From positions 62,001 to 126,000 of the forward strand of contig JAFKGI010000017.1 in the NCBI GenBank assembly GCA_017307785.1: a stretch of DNA of 64,000 nt, read 5' to 3'. Positions 24,573-32,955 of this stretch are shown piece after piece. The position numbers and the translations under genes were made by a program. Source of the stretch: Vulcanimicrobiota bacterium. GTDB lineage: Bacteria; Vulcanimicrobiota; Xenobia; Xenobiales; JADMJV01. The first letter of the stretch is position 1; each line of letters begins with the position of its first letter. The notes under the pieces are model-generated. The model was not told where the DNA came from and did not search any database. It saw nothing but the letters and a program-made list of their open reading frames with translations.

Positions 24573-27413
24573 GTGTCCAAGGCCTTAGTGGTGGCCGAAA
24601 AGCCAAGTGTAGCCAGAGATATCGCAGCAGCCCTGGGCGGTTGCGAGAATCACGAAAGTCATCTGGAGAGCGAACAGTTCGTCATCTCCTGGGCCGTCGG
24701 CCATCTTCTCGAACTTAAAGAACCCGAGGAGATCGACCCCAAATACAAGCGCTGGCTGTTGGAAGACCTGCCGATCCTGCCCGAATCCTTCGACTGGAAG
24801 CCCAAGGAAGGCCAGAGTGACCGCATCCGCGTCCTCAACAAGCTGAGCAAGCGCGCCGACGTCACCAAAGTCATCAACGCCTGCGACGCCGGCCGCGAAG
24901 GCGAGCTCATCTTCCGTGAGCTCATTCAGCACTTCCAATGCACCAAGCCCACCCAGCGACTCTGGTTGCAGTCCATGACTCGGGAAGCCATCCGCGACGG
25001 CTTCACTCGCCTCCGCCCCGGCAGCGACTATGACGGCCTGGGCGACGCCGCTTTCTGCCGCGCCGAAGCCGACTGGCTGATCGGCATGAACTCGACCCGC
25101 GCTCTCACCCGGCGCATGAAGACCCGCACCGAGACGACCGCCTGGTCGGCCGGCCGCGTGCAAACTCCCACCCTGGCCCTGCTGGCCGAGCGCGAACTCG
25201 AGGTCCTGACCCACCGCCCCGAGCCCTACTGGCGCATTACCGCCGACTTCAAGGCGCCCAGTCACCCCTACGCCGGCACCTGGTTCAACCCCAAGTTCGA
25301 ATCCAGTCCTGATTCCCCCAAAAAGGACGACTGGATTCTCGATGTCAAGGAACTGGAACGCATCCTGGAAGCCGTCAAAGGCAAGCAGGGCGAAGCCGAA
25401 GAGACGCGCAAACCTCGACGCGAAAGCGCTCCGGCCCTCTTCGATCTGACCAGCCTGCAACGCGAAGCCAACCGCAAATTCGGCTTCTCGGCCCGGCGCA
25501 CGCTGCAAGCGGCTCAGCGCCTCTACGAACAGCACAAGCTCCTCACTTACCCTCGTACCGACTCGCGCTGCCTGCCCAACGACTACGTGGGCCACGTCCA
25601 GACCGTACTCGGCAAGCTGCAGACCACTCCCTACGGTCAGGCCTCGCGCTATCTGCTCAAAAACGGCCTGCAGAACCAGAAGAAGATCTTCGACGATAGC
25701 AAGGTCAGCGACCACTTCGCTATCATCCCCACCGAAAACATGCCGACCACCGAACTCAGCGGCGACGACGCCCGCGTCTACGACCTGGTCATGCGGCGGT
25801 TCCTGGCGGCTTTCTACCCGCCGGCCGTGTGGATCGAGGTCGAGCGCATTACCATCGTCAGCAAGGAGCACTTCCGCACTCGCTCGCGTTACCTCAACGA
25901 CCCCGGTTGGTATGAGGTTTACGGTAAAGAAGGCGAAGACACCAAGCTACCGCCCCTGGGTCAGCTCAGCGCCGACGTGGAAGCGGCCCTGGTCAAGAGC
26001 CTGCAGGGCGAAAGCGCCAGCGTCGAGATGCCGGCCGAAACCGCCCGCCCCAAAGCCACCCCCGTCACCAACCTGGACGCTCGCTCCGAGGCGGAACAGA
26101 CCAAGCCACCGGCCCGCATCACCGAAGCTCGCCTGCTCTCGCTTATGGAGCACGCCGGGCAACAGGTGAAGGACGACGAAGTCCTCTCCGACGTCATGAA
26201 GGGCAAAGGCCTGGGCACTCCCGCCACCCGCGCCGAAATCATCGAAAACCTGATTTCCAAGCAGTATTCCCGCCGCGCCGAACGAGTGCTGCGGGCTACT
26301 TCCAAGGGCATTCTCCTGATCGACCTGCTCAAGCGCATCAAAATCGATCGCCTGGCCAGCGCCCGCCTCACCGGCGAACTGGAAATGCATCTCCAGGAAG
26401 TGGAGCAGGGCAAGCGCAAGCGCAGCCAGTTCATGGACGAAGTTTTCGGCGACGTTCAGGCCATCGTCGAGCGCGCCAAAACCTTCTCCTACGACGAGCT
26501 CTTCAAAGACGATCCCCCTCTCGGCCGCTGCCCCAAATGCGGCGAAGCCGACGTCTATGAACAGTCTCGCTTCTACGCCTGCAAGCGCAACAACGGCAAG
26601 GAAGCCCCCTGTACCTTCATCATCTGGAAGGAACGCAGCGGTCGCTACATCGAGCGCGTCACCGTCACGGAACTGCTCAAAGACGGCCAGACCTCCATTC
26701 TGGAAGGCTTCCTGACCAGTTCCGGCCGTGGTTACGCCGCCCGCCTCAAGTTCAACGACGAGTTCCAGCTAGAGACCGTCTCCGAAGGCGGCGACGGCAG
26801 CAGTGGGGGAGACGCCATCGACCCCAACGCCGCTCCGCTGGCTCCCTGTCCCTTGTTGCCCGACGGCTGCTCGGTTTACGAAACGCCTTCCAACTATCGC
26901 TGCCAGAACCACTGCGTGGCCGATCATCCCAAGCGCAAAATCGGTGTGGTCCTACCCAAACTGGTGTGTCAGCGCGAAATCCAGGTGGAAGAAGCGCTGG
27001 CCTACTTCACCACCGGCTCCACCCCCGAACTTCCCGACTTTATCTCCCGCTTCGGACGGCCCTTTACGGCTAAGCTGACCATGCAGCCGAACGGGCGACA
27101 CACCTTCGAGTTCCCCCCTCGGGAACCCAAGGAAGGCGGCGAGCGCAAGGCGCCCAAGGCCGGAGCCAAGAAAAAGACGGCCGCCGCGAAAAAGCCCGCC
27201 GCCAAGAAAGCCGCCACCAAACAGGTGGCCGAGAAAATCGCCAAATCCGCCGCCAAGACGGCGGCGGCCGAAGGCGGCAAGAAAGCCCCGGCCAAGAAGG
27301 CGCCCGCCAAGAAAGCACCGGCCAAGAAGAAGACCGCGGCCAAAAAGACCACCGCGGCCGAACCCAAGGCTCCCGCCAAGTCCAAGCCGAAGGTGAAACT
27401 GGTTCAACCGTAG
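24573..27413 (+). CDS. topB: DNA topoisomerase III-like type IA topoisomerase with Lys/Ala tail
   Basis: 946 aa, GTG start with GGAGG 6 bases upstream. The Toprim domain is residues 1-150 ('KALVVAEKPSVARDIAAALGG', 'NACDAGREGELIFREL'). The type IA core follows, with the catalytic tyrosine in 'LTYPRTDSRCLP' (about residue 325) and 'AGRVQTPTLALLAERE'. After residue about 640 come two zinc-ribbon-like regions ('CPKCGEADVYEQSRFYACKRN' with further Cys; 'CPLLPDGCSVYETPSNYRCQNHC'). The last about 90 residues are PAKKA-type repeats, like histone-H1/HU tails. The enzyme decatenates or relaxes DNA by single-strand passage; the basic tail would give non-specific DNA binding, which is inference. Alternatively it could be called a TopA-like enzyme; the Toprim-to-Tyr spacing fits TopB better. 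Confidence 0.9.
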   Translation: MSKALVVAEKPSVARDIAAALGGCENHESHLESEQFVISWAVGHLLELKEPEEIDPKYKRWLLEDLPILPESFDWKPKEGQSDRIRVLNKLSKRADVTKVINACDAGREGELIFRELIQHFQCTKPTQRLWLQSMTREAIRDGFTRLRPGSDYDGLGDAAFCRAEADWLIGMNSTRALTRRMKTRTETTAWSAGRVQTPTLALLAERELEVLTHRPEPYWRITADFKAPSHPYAGTWFNPKFESSPDSPKKDDWILDVKELERILEAVKGKQGEAEETRKPRRESAPALFDLTSLQREANRKFGFSARRTLQAAQRLYEQHKLLTYPRTDSRCLPNDYVGHVQTVLGKLQTTPYGQASRYLLKNGLQNQKKIFDDSKVSDHFAIIPTENMPTTELSGDDARVYDLVMRRFLAAFYPPAVWIEVERITIVSKEHFRTRSRYLNDPGWYEVYGKEGEDTKLPPLGQLSADVEAALVKSLQGESASVEMPAETARPKATPVTNLDARSEAEQTKPPARITEARLLSLMEHAGQQVKDDEVLSDVMKGKGLGTPATRAEIIENLISKQYSRRAERVLRATSKGILLIDLLKRIKIDRLASARLTGELEMHLQEVEQGKRKRSQFMDEVFGDVQAIVERAKTFSYDELFKDDPPLGRCPKCGEADVYEQSRFYACKRNNGKEAPCTFIIWKERSGRYIERVTVTELLKDGQTSILEGFLTSSGRGYAARLKFNDEFQLETVSEGGDGSSGGDAIDPNAAPLAPCPLLPDGCSVYETPSNYRCQNHCVADHPKRKIGVVLPKLVCQREIQVEEALAYFTTGSTPELPDFISRFGRPFTAKLTMQPNGRHTFEFPPREPKEGGERKAPKAGAKKKTAAAKKPAAKKAATKQVAEKIAKSAAKTAAAEGGKKAPAKKAPAKKAPAKKKTAAKKTTAAEPKAPAKSKPKVKLVQP
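27130..27400 (+). repeat. PAKKA-type low-complexity repeats in topB
   Basis: Imperfect GCCAAGAAG/GCCCCG units encode (A/P)-A-K-K repeats. Most of the variation is at third positions. Confidence 0.75.
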
Positions 27414-27467
27414 GGTCAAACCCGTTAACGTTTCGGCAAAGAAAAGGCTTGGAAATTTCTCCATCGC

Positions 27468-27923
27468 GTGCTAACCTCTGATCAGTATTTGTCAAGATTG
27501 GGGCCTGAAGTGTCCGACGACTACCGAGATAAGATTCAAGAAATCCGTGCCCGCCGCGGGAAGTCGCAGTCCTATACCCCTCAAGGACCTGCTCCTGGAA
27601 CTCCGGGAGGCAAGTCCGCTTACGAAATGACCCCGGGAGTAGGCTCCAACCGCGTCGCCCCCTCGCTTGGCATCAACATTGCCCAGCAGACCCCGACCGC
27701 GGCGGAAATTCTCGGACCGGATTTCAAAAGTCCGTGGCTCAAAGACCGGGTTACCCTCAGCTTAGAGGGCCAGATATCGATGATGGAGCTGCGCAGCAGC
27801 AACCGCGTCAATCCGGTCGACCTCGGCTATACCAATCGCATCCCCATTCTGCCTATCCGCCCCGGCATCTACGTGCGCGTCGAGCCCCCGGGAACCTATC
27901 GTCTCTGTTACCACTACCGATAA
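27468..27923 (+). CDS. Hypothetical protein
   Basis: Up to 151 aa. The first 75 residues are polar and probably unstructured (QGPAPGTPGGKSAYEMTPG). The rest has beta-strand-like segments ('DRVTLSLEGQISMMELRSSNR', 'IPILPIRPGIYVRVEPPGTYRLCYHYR'). The start is uncertain: GTG 27468 lacks a clear ribosome binding site, and GTG 27510, after a TTGGGG stretch, is also possible. It follows topB by 54 bases and may share its transcript. I recognise no family. Confidence 0.5.
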   Translation: MLTSDQYLSRLGPEVSDDYRDKIQEIRARRGKSQSYTPQGPAPGTPGGKSAYEMTPGVGSNRVAPSLGINIAQQTPTAAEILGPDFKSPWLKDRVTLSLEGQISMMELRSSNRVNPVDLGYTNRIPILPIRPGIYVRVEPPGTYRLCYHYR

Positions 27924-27947
27924 AAAGGAATCAGGCGCAGAGCCAAA

Positions 27948-27985
27948 AAAAGCCCACAGGTGAAGAAAATTCTGTGGGCTTTTTG
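27948..27985 (+). terminator. Terminator-like hairpin enclosing a downstream start codon
   Basis: A perfect 12-bp stem (AAAAGCCCACAG / CTGTGGGCTTTT) is followed by Ts, downstream of the 27468-27923 gene. The loop and right arm are the first codons of the next gene, whose GTG start at 27960 lies in the loop. Confidence 0.75.
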
Positions 27986-28544
27986 CATGATCCTGACAAC
28001 GACTCTGACCTGGGCGGCTCCCGAGCCTCCCGACGCGGCTCTGCTGGAGAAAATCAACGCCGGCCGCGATGAAAAACAGCTGCTCAAAGCAGACCAGGTG
28101 CGCGTGCTCAAGCCCGCCGACTTTCCGGAAGTGTCCCTGATCGGCTACGTCATCGGTCAAGGAGATTGCCTGATCGGCAGCGGCCTGGTCGACAACAAGC
28201 TGGTCACCCCCGGAGAAGCCTGCGGCGTGGCCCTGCGCGCCCACGGCTGGGAACAGGCGGACAGCCAGGGCAAAATCGCTCTGGCCCTGCAGTGGCTGGA
28301 ACACGCCCAGTTCGGCTTCGGAGAAACGCTGCTGCAAAAGCGCCCGCTACATTTCGGCACCAACTGGGTCAAATGGAGCAACCTGGAGACGGTGGCCAAC
28401 GAAAGCGGCTCGGTGCGCGTCATCGGCTGGGTGGAACTGCGTCCCACACCCGATTCCCCTCGCCGCTTCCACAAAAAGCTCTACTGGTTTTCCAAAGAGG
28501 GTAACCTGCTGCGTTCACGCATCCTCGAGACCTACGAGCTCTAA
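27960..28544 (+). CDS. Secreted hypothetical protein
   Basis: 194 aa with a standard signal peptide (KKILWAFCMILTTTLTWAAP). The mature part has 'VSLIGYVIGQGDCLIGSGLVDNKLVTPGEACGVALRAHGWEQAD' and ends 'LYWFSKEGNLLRSRILETYEL'; two cysteines could form a disulphide. No family recognised. Its start codon sits inside the loop of a terminator-like hairpin and no Shine-Dalgarno sequence is visible. ATG 27987 is the alternative, but would remove the basic signal-peptide head. Its 3' end overlaps mutY by 30 bases (convergent). Confidence 0.6.
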   Translation: MKKILWAFCMILTTTLTWAAPEPPDAALLEKINAGRDEKQLLKADQVRVLKPADFPEVSLIGYVIGQGDCLIGSGLVDNKLVTPGEACGVALRAHGWEQADSQGKIALALQWLEHAQFGFGETLLQKRPLHFGTNWVKWSNLETVANESGSVRVIGWVELRPTPDSPRRFHKKLYWFSKEGNLLRSRILETYEL

Positions 28545-29504
28545 AACCAGCGAAGCCAGTCTGGGTAGGCGCGAGTCGGGCGCGGCCCAGCGCTGCTCTT
28601 CCTCACACAACGAAGCGGAAGTCTCCCATTCCCAGACCTCTACCGTCAGATCCCGGAAGGTCACCCCGTGGGAGACCGTCCCCACCCGGCGCGGTTCTCC
28701 GGGAAAGCGCTCCAGATAGCGGGGCCCCACTGTGGCAAAGTCCTCGAAGAACCAGGGCGTCACCCACTGACCGGCTAAAAACGGATCGCCCTCGCGTCGC
28801 TCTAAAAGCACCTTTCCCTGGCAAAAAATGCGCAGCGCGCACAGGGCCACCTTCTCGCGCCGAGCGCGGGCCACCGGCGCCGGAATCGAGCCCGTCAGTC
28901 CTCGGGCCAGCGCCTGACACCCCGATTGCAAAGGGCATACCAGGCAGCGGGGCGCCCTCGGCAAACACACTCGCGCTCCCAATTCCATCACCGCCTGAGT
29001 AAAATCTCCGGCCCGATCCGGGGGGATCAGCGGCATGACCCGCTCCACGAAGAAGCGTCGCGCCGCCGAAGTCAACAACGGTCCCTCGTAAGCAAAATAA
29101 CGGGCCCACACTCGTAAAGCATTCCCGTCCAGGGCCACCGCCGGCCGGCCAAAAGCAATGGAAGCCAGCGCCGCCGCCGTATATTCGCCCACGCCCGGGA
29201 GATCTTTCAGTTCAGCGGGAAAACCGCCGCCCGCCACCACCGCTTGGGCCGTCGCCTGCAAATTGCGCGCCCGTCGGTAGTAGCCCAGGCCCGCCCACAT
29301 TTCATAAACCGACTCCAAAGGAGCGGAAGCCAGCGCCTCACAGGTGGGAAAGCGCTCCAAGAACTTCAGGTAATAAGGAATCACGGCTTCCACCCGAGTC
29401 TGCTGCAGCATGACCTCGCTGACCAGAATCGAGTAGGGATCACGGGTTCGGCGCCAGGGCAGATCGCGTCGCTCGCGATCATACCAGGCGAGCAGTTCAG
29501 ACAC
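28515..29504 (-). CDS. mutY: A/G-specific adenine glycosylase
   Basis: 329 aa. Removes adenine mispaired with 8-oxoguanine in base-excision repair. Visible features: catalytic glutamate region 'SEVMLQQTRVEAVIPYY', helix-hairpin-helix 'LKDLPGVGEYTAAALAS', catalytic aspartate in 'AVALDGNALRVWAR', and a [4Fe-4S] loop Cys-x6-Cys-x2-Cys-x5-Cys ('CLPRAPRCLVCPLQSGC'). A C-terminal Nudix-like recognition domain follows ('QWVTPWFFEDF', 'SHGVTFRDLTVEVW'). GTG start at 29504, overlapping the upstream gene's end by 8 bases. Confidence 0.94.
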   Translation of the reverse strand: MSELLAWYDRERRDLPWRRTRDPYSILVSEVMLQQTRVEAVIPYYLKFLERFPTCEALASAPLESVYEMWAGLGYYRRARNLQATAQAVVAGGGFPAELKDLPGVGEYTAAALASIAFGRPAVALDGNALRVWARYFAYEGPLLTSAARRFFVERVMPLIPPDRAGDFTQAVMELGARVCLPRAPRCLVCPLQSGCQALARGLTGSIPAPVARARREKVALCALRIFCQGKVLLERREGDPFLAGQWVTPWFFEDFATVGPRYLERFPGEPRRVGTVSHGVTFRDLTVEVWEWETSASLCEEEQRWAAPDSRLPRLASLVLELVGLEDA

Positions 29505-30495
29505 GGCGACGCCCTTCGCGCCGGCGGCGATCGAGGATCTCGCGCTGGGGCGGACTCAGATCTCGTTCCACCGAAGCAAAAATCTTGCGCGACTCGACCG
29601 GCTTGGACCAGTGCATCAACAGCCAGCCCAGCGCTCCCTTGCGGGCCGGGTCGCTCTCGAAGCGCAACTGCTCGGCCAGCACCGGCAACTCACAGTCGGC
29701 CTCCACTCGCAGGCGCAAAGCCTGACGCACGGTCGGATCCGCCTCGTGCATCAACCAGTCCACCCAGGGCAGTCGCGAGGGCAGCAACTGCACCAGGCGC
29801 CGCCGCACCATCACGTTGGGATGGCGGCGCAGCTCCCAGGCCTGGCCGCCGTAGCGCTGGATCGAAGCCCGCGCCAATCCCAGCACGCCCGGACTCAAGT
29901 TCCACTCCACCTGCAGCAGCAACCAGGGCAAAACCTCGGCCGGCGGCGCATAGGAGCCGGCCACACCGGCCTCCAGAAGAGCCGCCCGCGAACGCGGGTG
30001 GGCCTCCACCGACAGCAGCACCGGCAAAATCTCCAAAGCCTGCGCCTCCAGGGCCGGTCGCAGCACCTCCCAGCCGTGCTCCACGCGAGCCAACCGGGCC
30101 CTCTGCTCCACCGACAAACCGTCCCAGGCCGCCCAGAAGACGGCCCCGTGCTGCGACATCAAACGGTCCAGCACCAGTTCCAGCTGGGCCAGCGAAGGCC
30201 GGGTTACCCGGGCCAGGGCAAACACTTCGTCGTAAATCTGCTCGCCCACATGCTGGCGAATCCAACGGCGTTTCTGGGCCTCGGCCATCCACAAATCGCC
30301 CGCGGCGCAAACCCACAGCGACTCGTCCAGGCGTACATAGCCCGAATCGCTCCAGCGGCGCACCTCCACCACGGCCTTGTTCGGCACCACGTGATGACGC
30401 ATAACCAGCGGAACGTTCCGGAATCCCTGTAGTAAGGAAGCCACCCGACTCAACCAGCCCGCGGAGCTCGGACTCAACAGAAAAGTCACATCCAT
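29497..30495 (-). CDS. Hypothetical HEAT-repeat-like protein upstream of mutY
   Basis: 332 aa, ATG 30495. Rich in Leu, Arg, Trp and Ala, with helical repeats in the second half ('ALEAQALEILPVLLSVEAHPRSRAALLEAG', 'RHPNVMVRRRLVQLLPSRLPWVDWLMHEADPTVRQALRLRVEADCELPVLAEQLRFESDPARKGALGWLL', split here for description). The pattern 'HP.....RR.L.....' recurs every 30-35 residues, as in HEAT-like repeats. Its last 8 bases overlap the mutY start, so the two are translationally coupled. A scaffold role in repair is only suggested by position. Confidence 0.55.
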   Translation of the reverse strand: MDVTFLLSPSSAGWLSRVASLLQGFRNVPLVMRHHVVPNKAVVEVRRWSDSGYVRLDESLWVCAAGDLWMAEAQKRRWIRQHVGEQIYDEVFALARVTRPSLAQLELVLDRLMSQHGAVFWAAWDGLSVEQRARLARVEHGWEVLRPALEAQALEILPVLLSVEAHPRSRAALLEAGVAGSYAPPAEVLPWLLLQVEWNLSPGVLGLARASIQRYGGQAWELRRHPNVMVRRRLVQLLPSRLPWVDWLMHEADPTVRQALRLRVEADCELPVLAEQLRFESDPARKGALGWLLMHWSKPVESRKIFASVERDLSPPQREILDRRRREGRRRV

Positions 30496-30656
30496 GAGCG
30501 GGCCGGTTCTTGAAAGTCATTCCAGTCCCTGCAGCCAGAAACCCCGTCAAATCAGGCCCAAACAGGCGTTCGCCCAAAAACCCACCGAAACTCAAGAGGT
30601 TATGCATCCCGCTGAATAGAAACAGGGCAGCTTACGGTATAAGGAAAGGAACTCTA

Positions 30657-31802
30657 ATGGACGGGTTGACACAAGACGGCATTCTCGAATCGGGACTGCT
30701 CTCCATTGACGATTTGCTGCATCTCATGGTCGAGCGTGGCGCTTCCGACCTGCACTTGAAGACGGGCAGCGCCCCGATGATTCGTATCGACGGCGAGTTG
30801 ACTCCGGCCACTTACGAAATCCTCACTCCCGAGAGCGTCCGCGCGATGATCGAGAGTATCCTTACCGACGAGCAGAAAGCTAAATTCGTCGCCGAAAAAG
30901 AGCTCGACCTGGCCTACTCGGTGCCCGGTCTGTCCCGTTTCCGCGTCAACATTTATCTGCAGCGCGGCTCCTGGGGCTCGGCCCTGCGTGTTATTCCCGC
31001 CCGTCCACTCAGTCTCGACGAGCTGAAAATGCCGCCCATCCTCAAGGACCTGGCCATGCGCCCGCGCGGTCTGGTGCTGGTGACCGGACCGACCGGTTCC
31101 GGTAAATCCACCACCCTGGCGGCCATGATCAACCACATCAACGAGAACCGCCGCTGTCACATCGTGACCATCGAAGACCCCATCGAGTTCTTGCACAAAG
31201 ACAAAAACTGCGTGATCTCCCAGCGCGAAGTCGGTTTCGATACCCACAGCTTCACGATGGCTCTCAAGCACGTCTTGCGTCAGGACCCGGACGTCATTCT
31301 CATCGGCGAAATGCGAGACTTGGAGACGACGGCCATCGCGATCTCGGCCGCTGAAACCGGCCACTGCGTGTTCGCCACCCTCCACACCAACTCGGCCACC
31401 ACCACCGTGGACCGCGTCATCGACATCTTCCCGCCCCACCAGCAGCAGCAGATTCGTATGCAGCTGTCGGTGACGCTCGAAGGCGTGCTCTGTCAAACGC
31501 TCGTGCCCAAAGCCAAAGGCGGCGGCCGTGTGATGGCGATGGAGCTGATGCCGGTCACGCCCGCTATTCGCAACATCATCCGCGAAGGCAAGTCGCACCA
31601 GCTGCCCAACGCCATCATGTCGGGCGCTCAGCACGGCATGTTGTCGCTCGACATGTCGCTGCGCAACCTCTACCAGCAGGGTCTGATTACTTACGAAGAC
31701 GCCATCTCGAAGTGTACCAGCCCCGAAGAATTCCACCGCCTGATCCAGGGCAATACCCCCGGTGCCAACGCCACCGCAGCCCCCGTTCCCCAAGGAAGGT
31801 AA
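30657..31802 (+). CDS. pilT: Type IV pilus retraction ATPase PilT
   Basis: 381 aa from ATG 30657 with GGAAAGGA upstream; the frame is open for 49 more codons, but they overlap the promoter region. Domains: N-terminal PAS-like pilus ATPase domain (DLLHLMVERGASDLHLKTGSAP), then the ATPase with Walker A 'GPTGSGKST' (about 143-151), Asp box 'VTIEDPIEFLHKD', Walker B 'DVILIGEMRDLET', His box 'ATLHTNSA', and the PilT-specific 'AIRNIIREGKSHQ'. It powers pilus disassembly for twitching motility at the inner membrane. A degenerate paralogue follows 82 bases downstream; no other pilus gene is in the window. Confidence 0.95.
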   Translation: MDGLTQDGILESGLLSIDDLLHLMVERGASDLHLKTGSAPMIRIDGELTPATYEILTPESVRAMIESILTDEQKAKFVAEKELDLAYSVPGLSRFRVNIYLQRGSWGSALRVIPARPLSLDELKMPPILKDLAMRPRGLVLVTGPTGSGKSTTLAAMINHINENRRCHIVTIEDPIEFLHKDKNCVISQREVGFDTHSFTMALKHVLRQDPDVILIGEMRDLETTAIAISAAETGHCVFATLHTNSATTTVDRVIDIFPPHQQQQIRMQLSVTLEGVLCQTLVPKAKGGGRVMAMELMPVTPAIRNIIREGKSHQLPNAIMSGAQHGMLSLDMSLRNLYQQGLITYEDAISKCTSPEEFHRLIQGNTPGANATAAPVPQGR

Positions 31803-31826
31803 GCCCTTCCACGGGATCGAACGACC

Positions 31827-31862
31827 GAGAGGGCTGCCCCCACGGCAAGCCCTCTCTTCTTT
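31827..31862 (+). terminator. Possible attenuator between pilT and its paralogue
   Basis: The stem GAGAGGGCT / AGCCCTCTC (9 bp) is followed by TTCTTT. The T run is interrupted, so partial read-through to the paralogue is plausible. Confidence 0.5.
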
Positions 31863-31884
31863 ATAAGATATAAATGGAGCGGAA

Positions 31885-32952
31885 ATGAACGTAGAAGAAC
31901 TCTTTATGACCATGGTGGAGCGCCAGTGCTCTCACCTCCACCTGGTTCCCGGCAGCCCCATCATGATGCGCAAGGGGCAAGATATGGCGCCCCTCGATGG
32001 TTATGTGCTCTCCCCGCAGGACACCCAGGCCGTGGCCGACATGATTATGAGCGAACAGCTCAAAGTCGAGTTCGAAGCCAACATGCAGACCGACTTCAGC
32101 TTCTCCGTGCCCGGACTCTCTCGTTTCCGCATCAACTGCTTCCGCCAGCGCGGCACCGTCGGCATCGTCATCGCCACCAACCCTCCGGCTCCGCCCACCA
32201 TCGACGAACTGGGCCTGCCGGACGCCTTCCGCAAGATGATTCTGGAGTTGGACTCCGGCCTGGTCATGATCACCGGCCCGCGCGGTTCCGGCAAAGCCCA
32301 TACGCTGGCCGCCATCGTCAACTATCTGCTGGAACAGCGCCCCTGCAAAATCGTCTCCATCGAGAACCCCATCGACTTCTTGCACAAGAACCGTAAAGGC
32401 GTCATCGCCCAGCGTGAAATCGGCACCGACGTCCCCTCCTACGAGCAGGCCCTGCGGGTCCTCCCGTATCAAGGAGCCGACGTGCTGGTAGTCACCGGCG
32501 TGGAAGAGTACAACATCGCCGAGCGCATCGTCAGTCTCTCGGCCGGCGGCAACCTGGTGCTGTGCACTTCCACCAGCCCGGGCGCCATGGTGCTGGCCCA
32601 GAAGCTGGTCGATTTCTACCCGCCCAGCCTGCAAGACCAGGCCAAGGTGCTGCTCTCGGTCGGTCTCAAGGCCATTATCTCTCAGACCCTGTGCGCTAAA
32701 GCCAGTGGCGACGGCTTGGCCGCCGCCTTCGAGCTGGTCATGGCCACTCCGGCCGTCAAAGAACTGCTGCGCGAAGGTAAGTTCCCGCAGATTCAGAGCT
32801 TCATGGGCACCACCGGCCGCGAAACCGGCATGAGCACCCAGGAGCTGGCTCTGCGCAACCTGGTCAAGAAGAATATCATCACCGAACAGGAAGCTTACAA
32901 GCGGGCTGTTCGTCCCAACGATTTCAAGAAAGTGCTGGCCCTGCCTTACTAA
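31885..32952 (+). CDS. Degenerate PilT-like paralogue (probable pseudo-ATPase)
   Basis: 355 aa, colinear with PilT from 'NVEELFMTMVERQCSHLHLVPGSP' to the end, but with key catalytic residues changed. Walker A is GPRGSGKAH (G131-H139): the Ser/Thr after the lysine is alanine. The Walker B region reads 'DVLVVTGVEEY' where PilT has 'DVILIGEMRD', so the catalytic glutamate position is valine. The His box reads 'LCTSTSPGA' instead of 'ATLHTNSA', and the Asp box is 'SIENPIDFLHK'. The reading frame and the hydrophobic core are intact, so it is maintained and not decaying. Likely a non-hydrolysing subunit or regulator of PilT hexamers; PilU is the analogous accessory protein elsewhere but keeps its motifs. 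Confidence 0.82.
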   Translation: MNVEELFMTMVERQCSHLHLVPGSPIMMRKGQDMAPLDGYVLSPQDTQAVADMIMSEQLKVEFEANMQTDFSFSVPGLSRFRINCFRQRGTVGIVIATNPPAPPTIDELGLPDAFRKMILELDSGLVMITGPRGSGKAHTLAAIVNYLLEQRPCKIVSIENPIDFLHKNRKGVIAQREIGTDVPSYEQALRVLPYQGADVLVVTGVEEYNIAERIVSLSAGGNLVLCTSTSPGAMVLAQKLVDFYPPSLQDQAKVLLSVGLKAIISQTLCAKASGDGLAAAFELVMATPAVKELLREGKFPQIQSFMGTTGRETGMSTQELALRNLVKKNIITEQEAYKRAVRPNDFKKVLALPY

Positions 32953-32955
32953 ACC

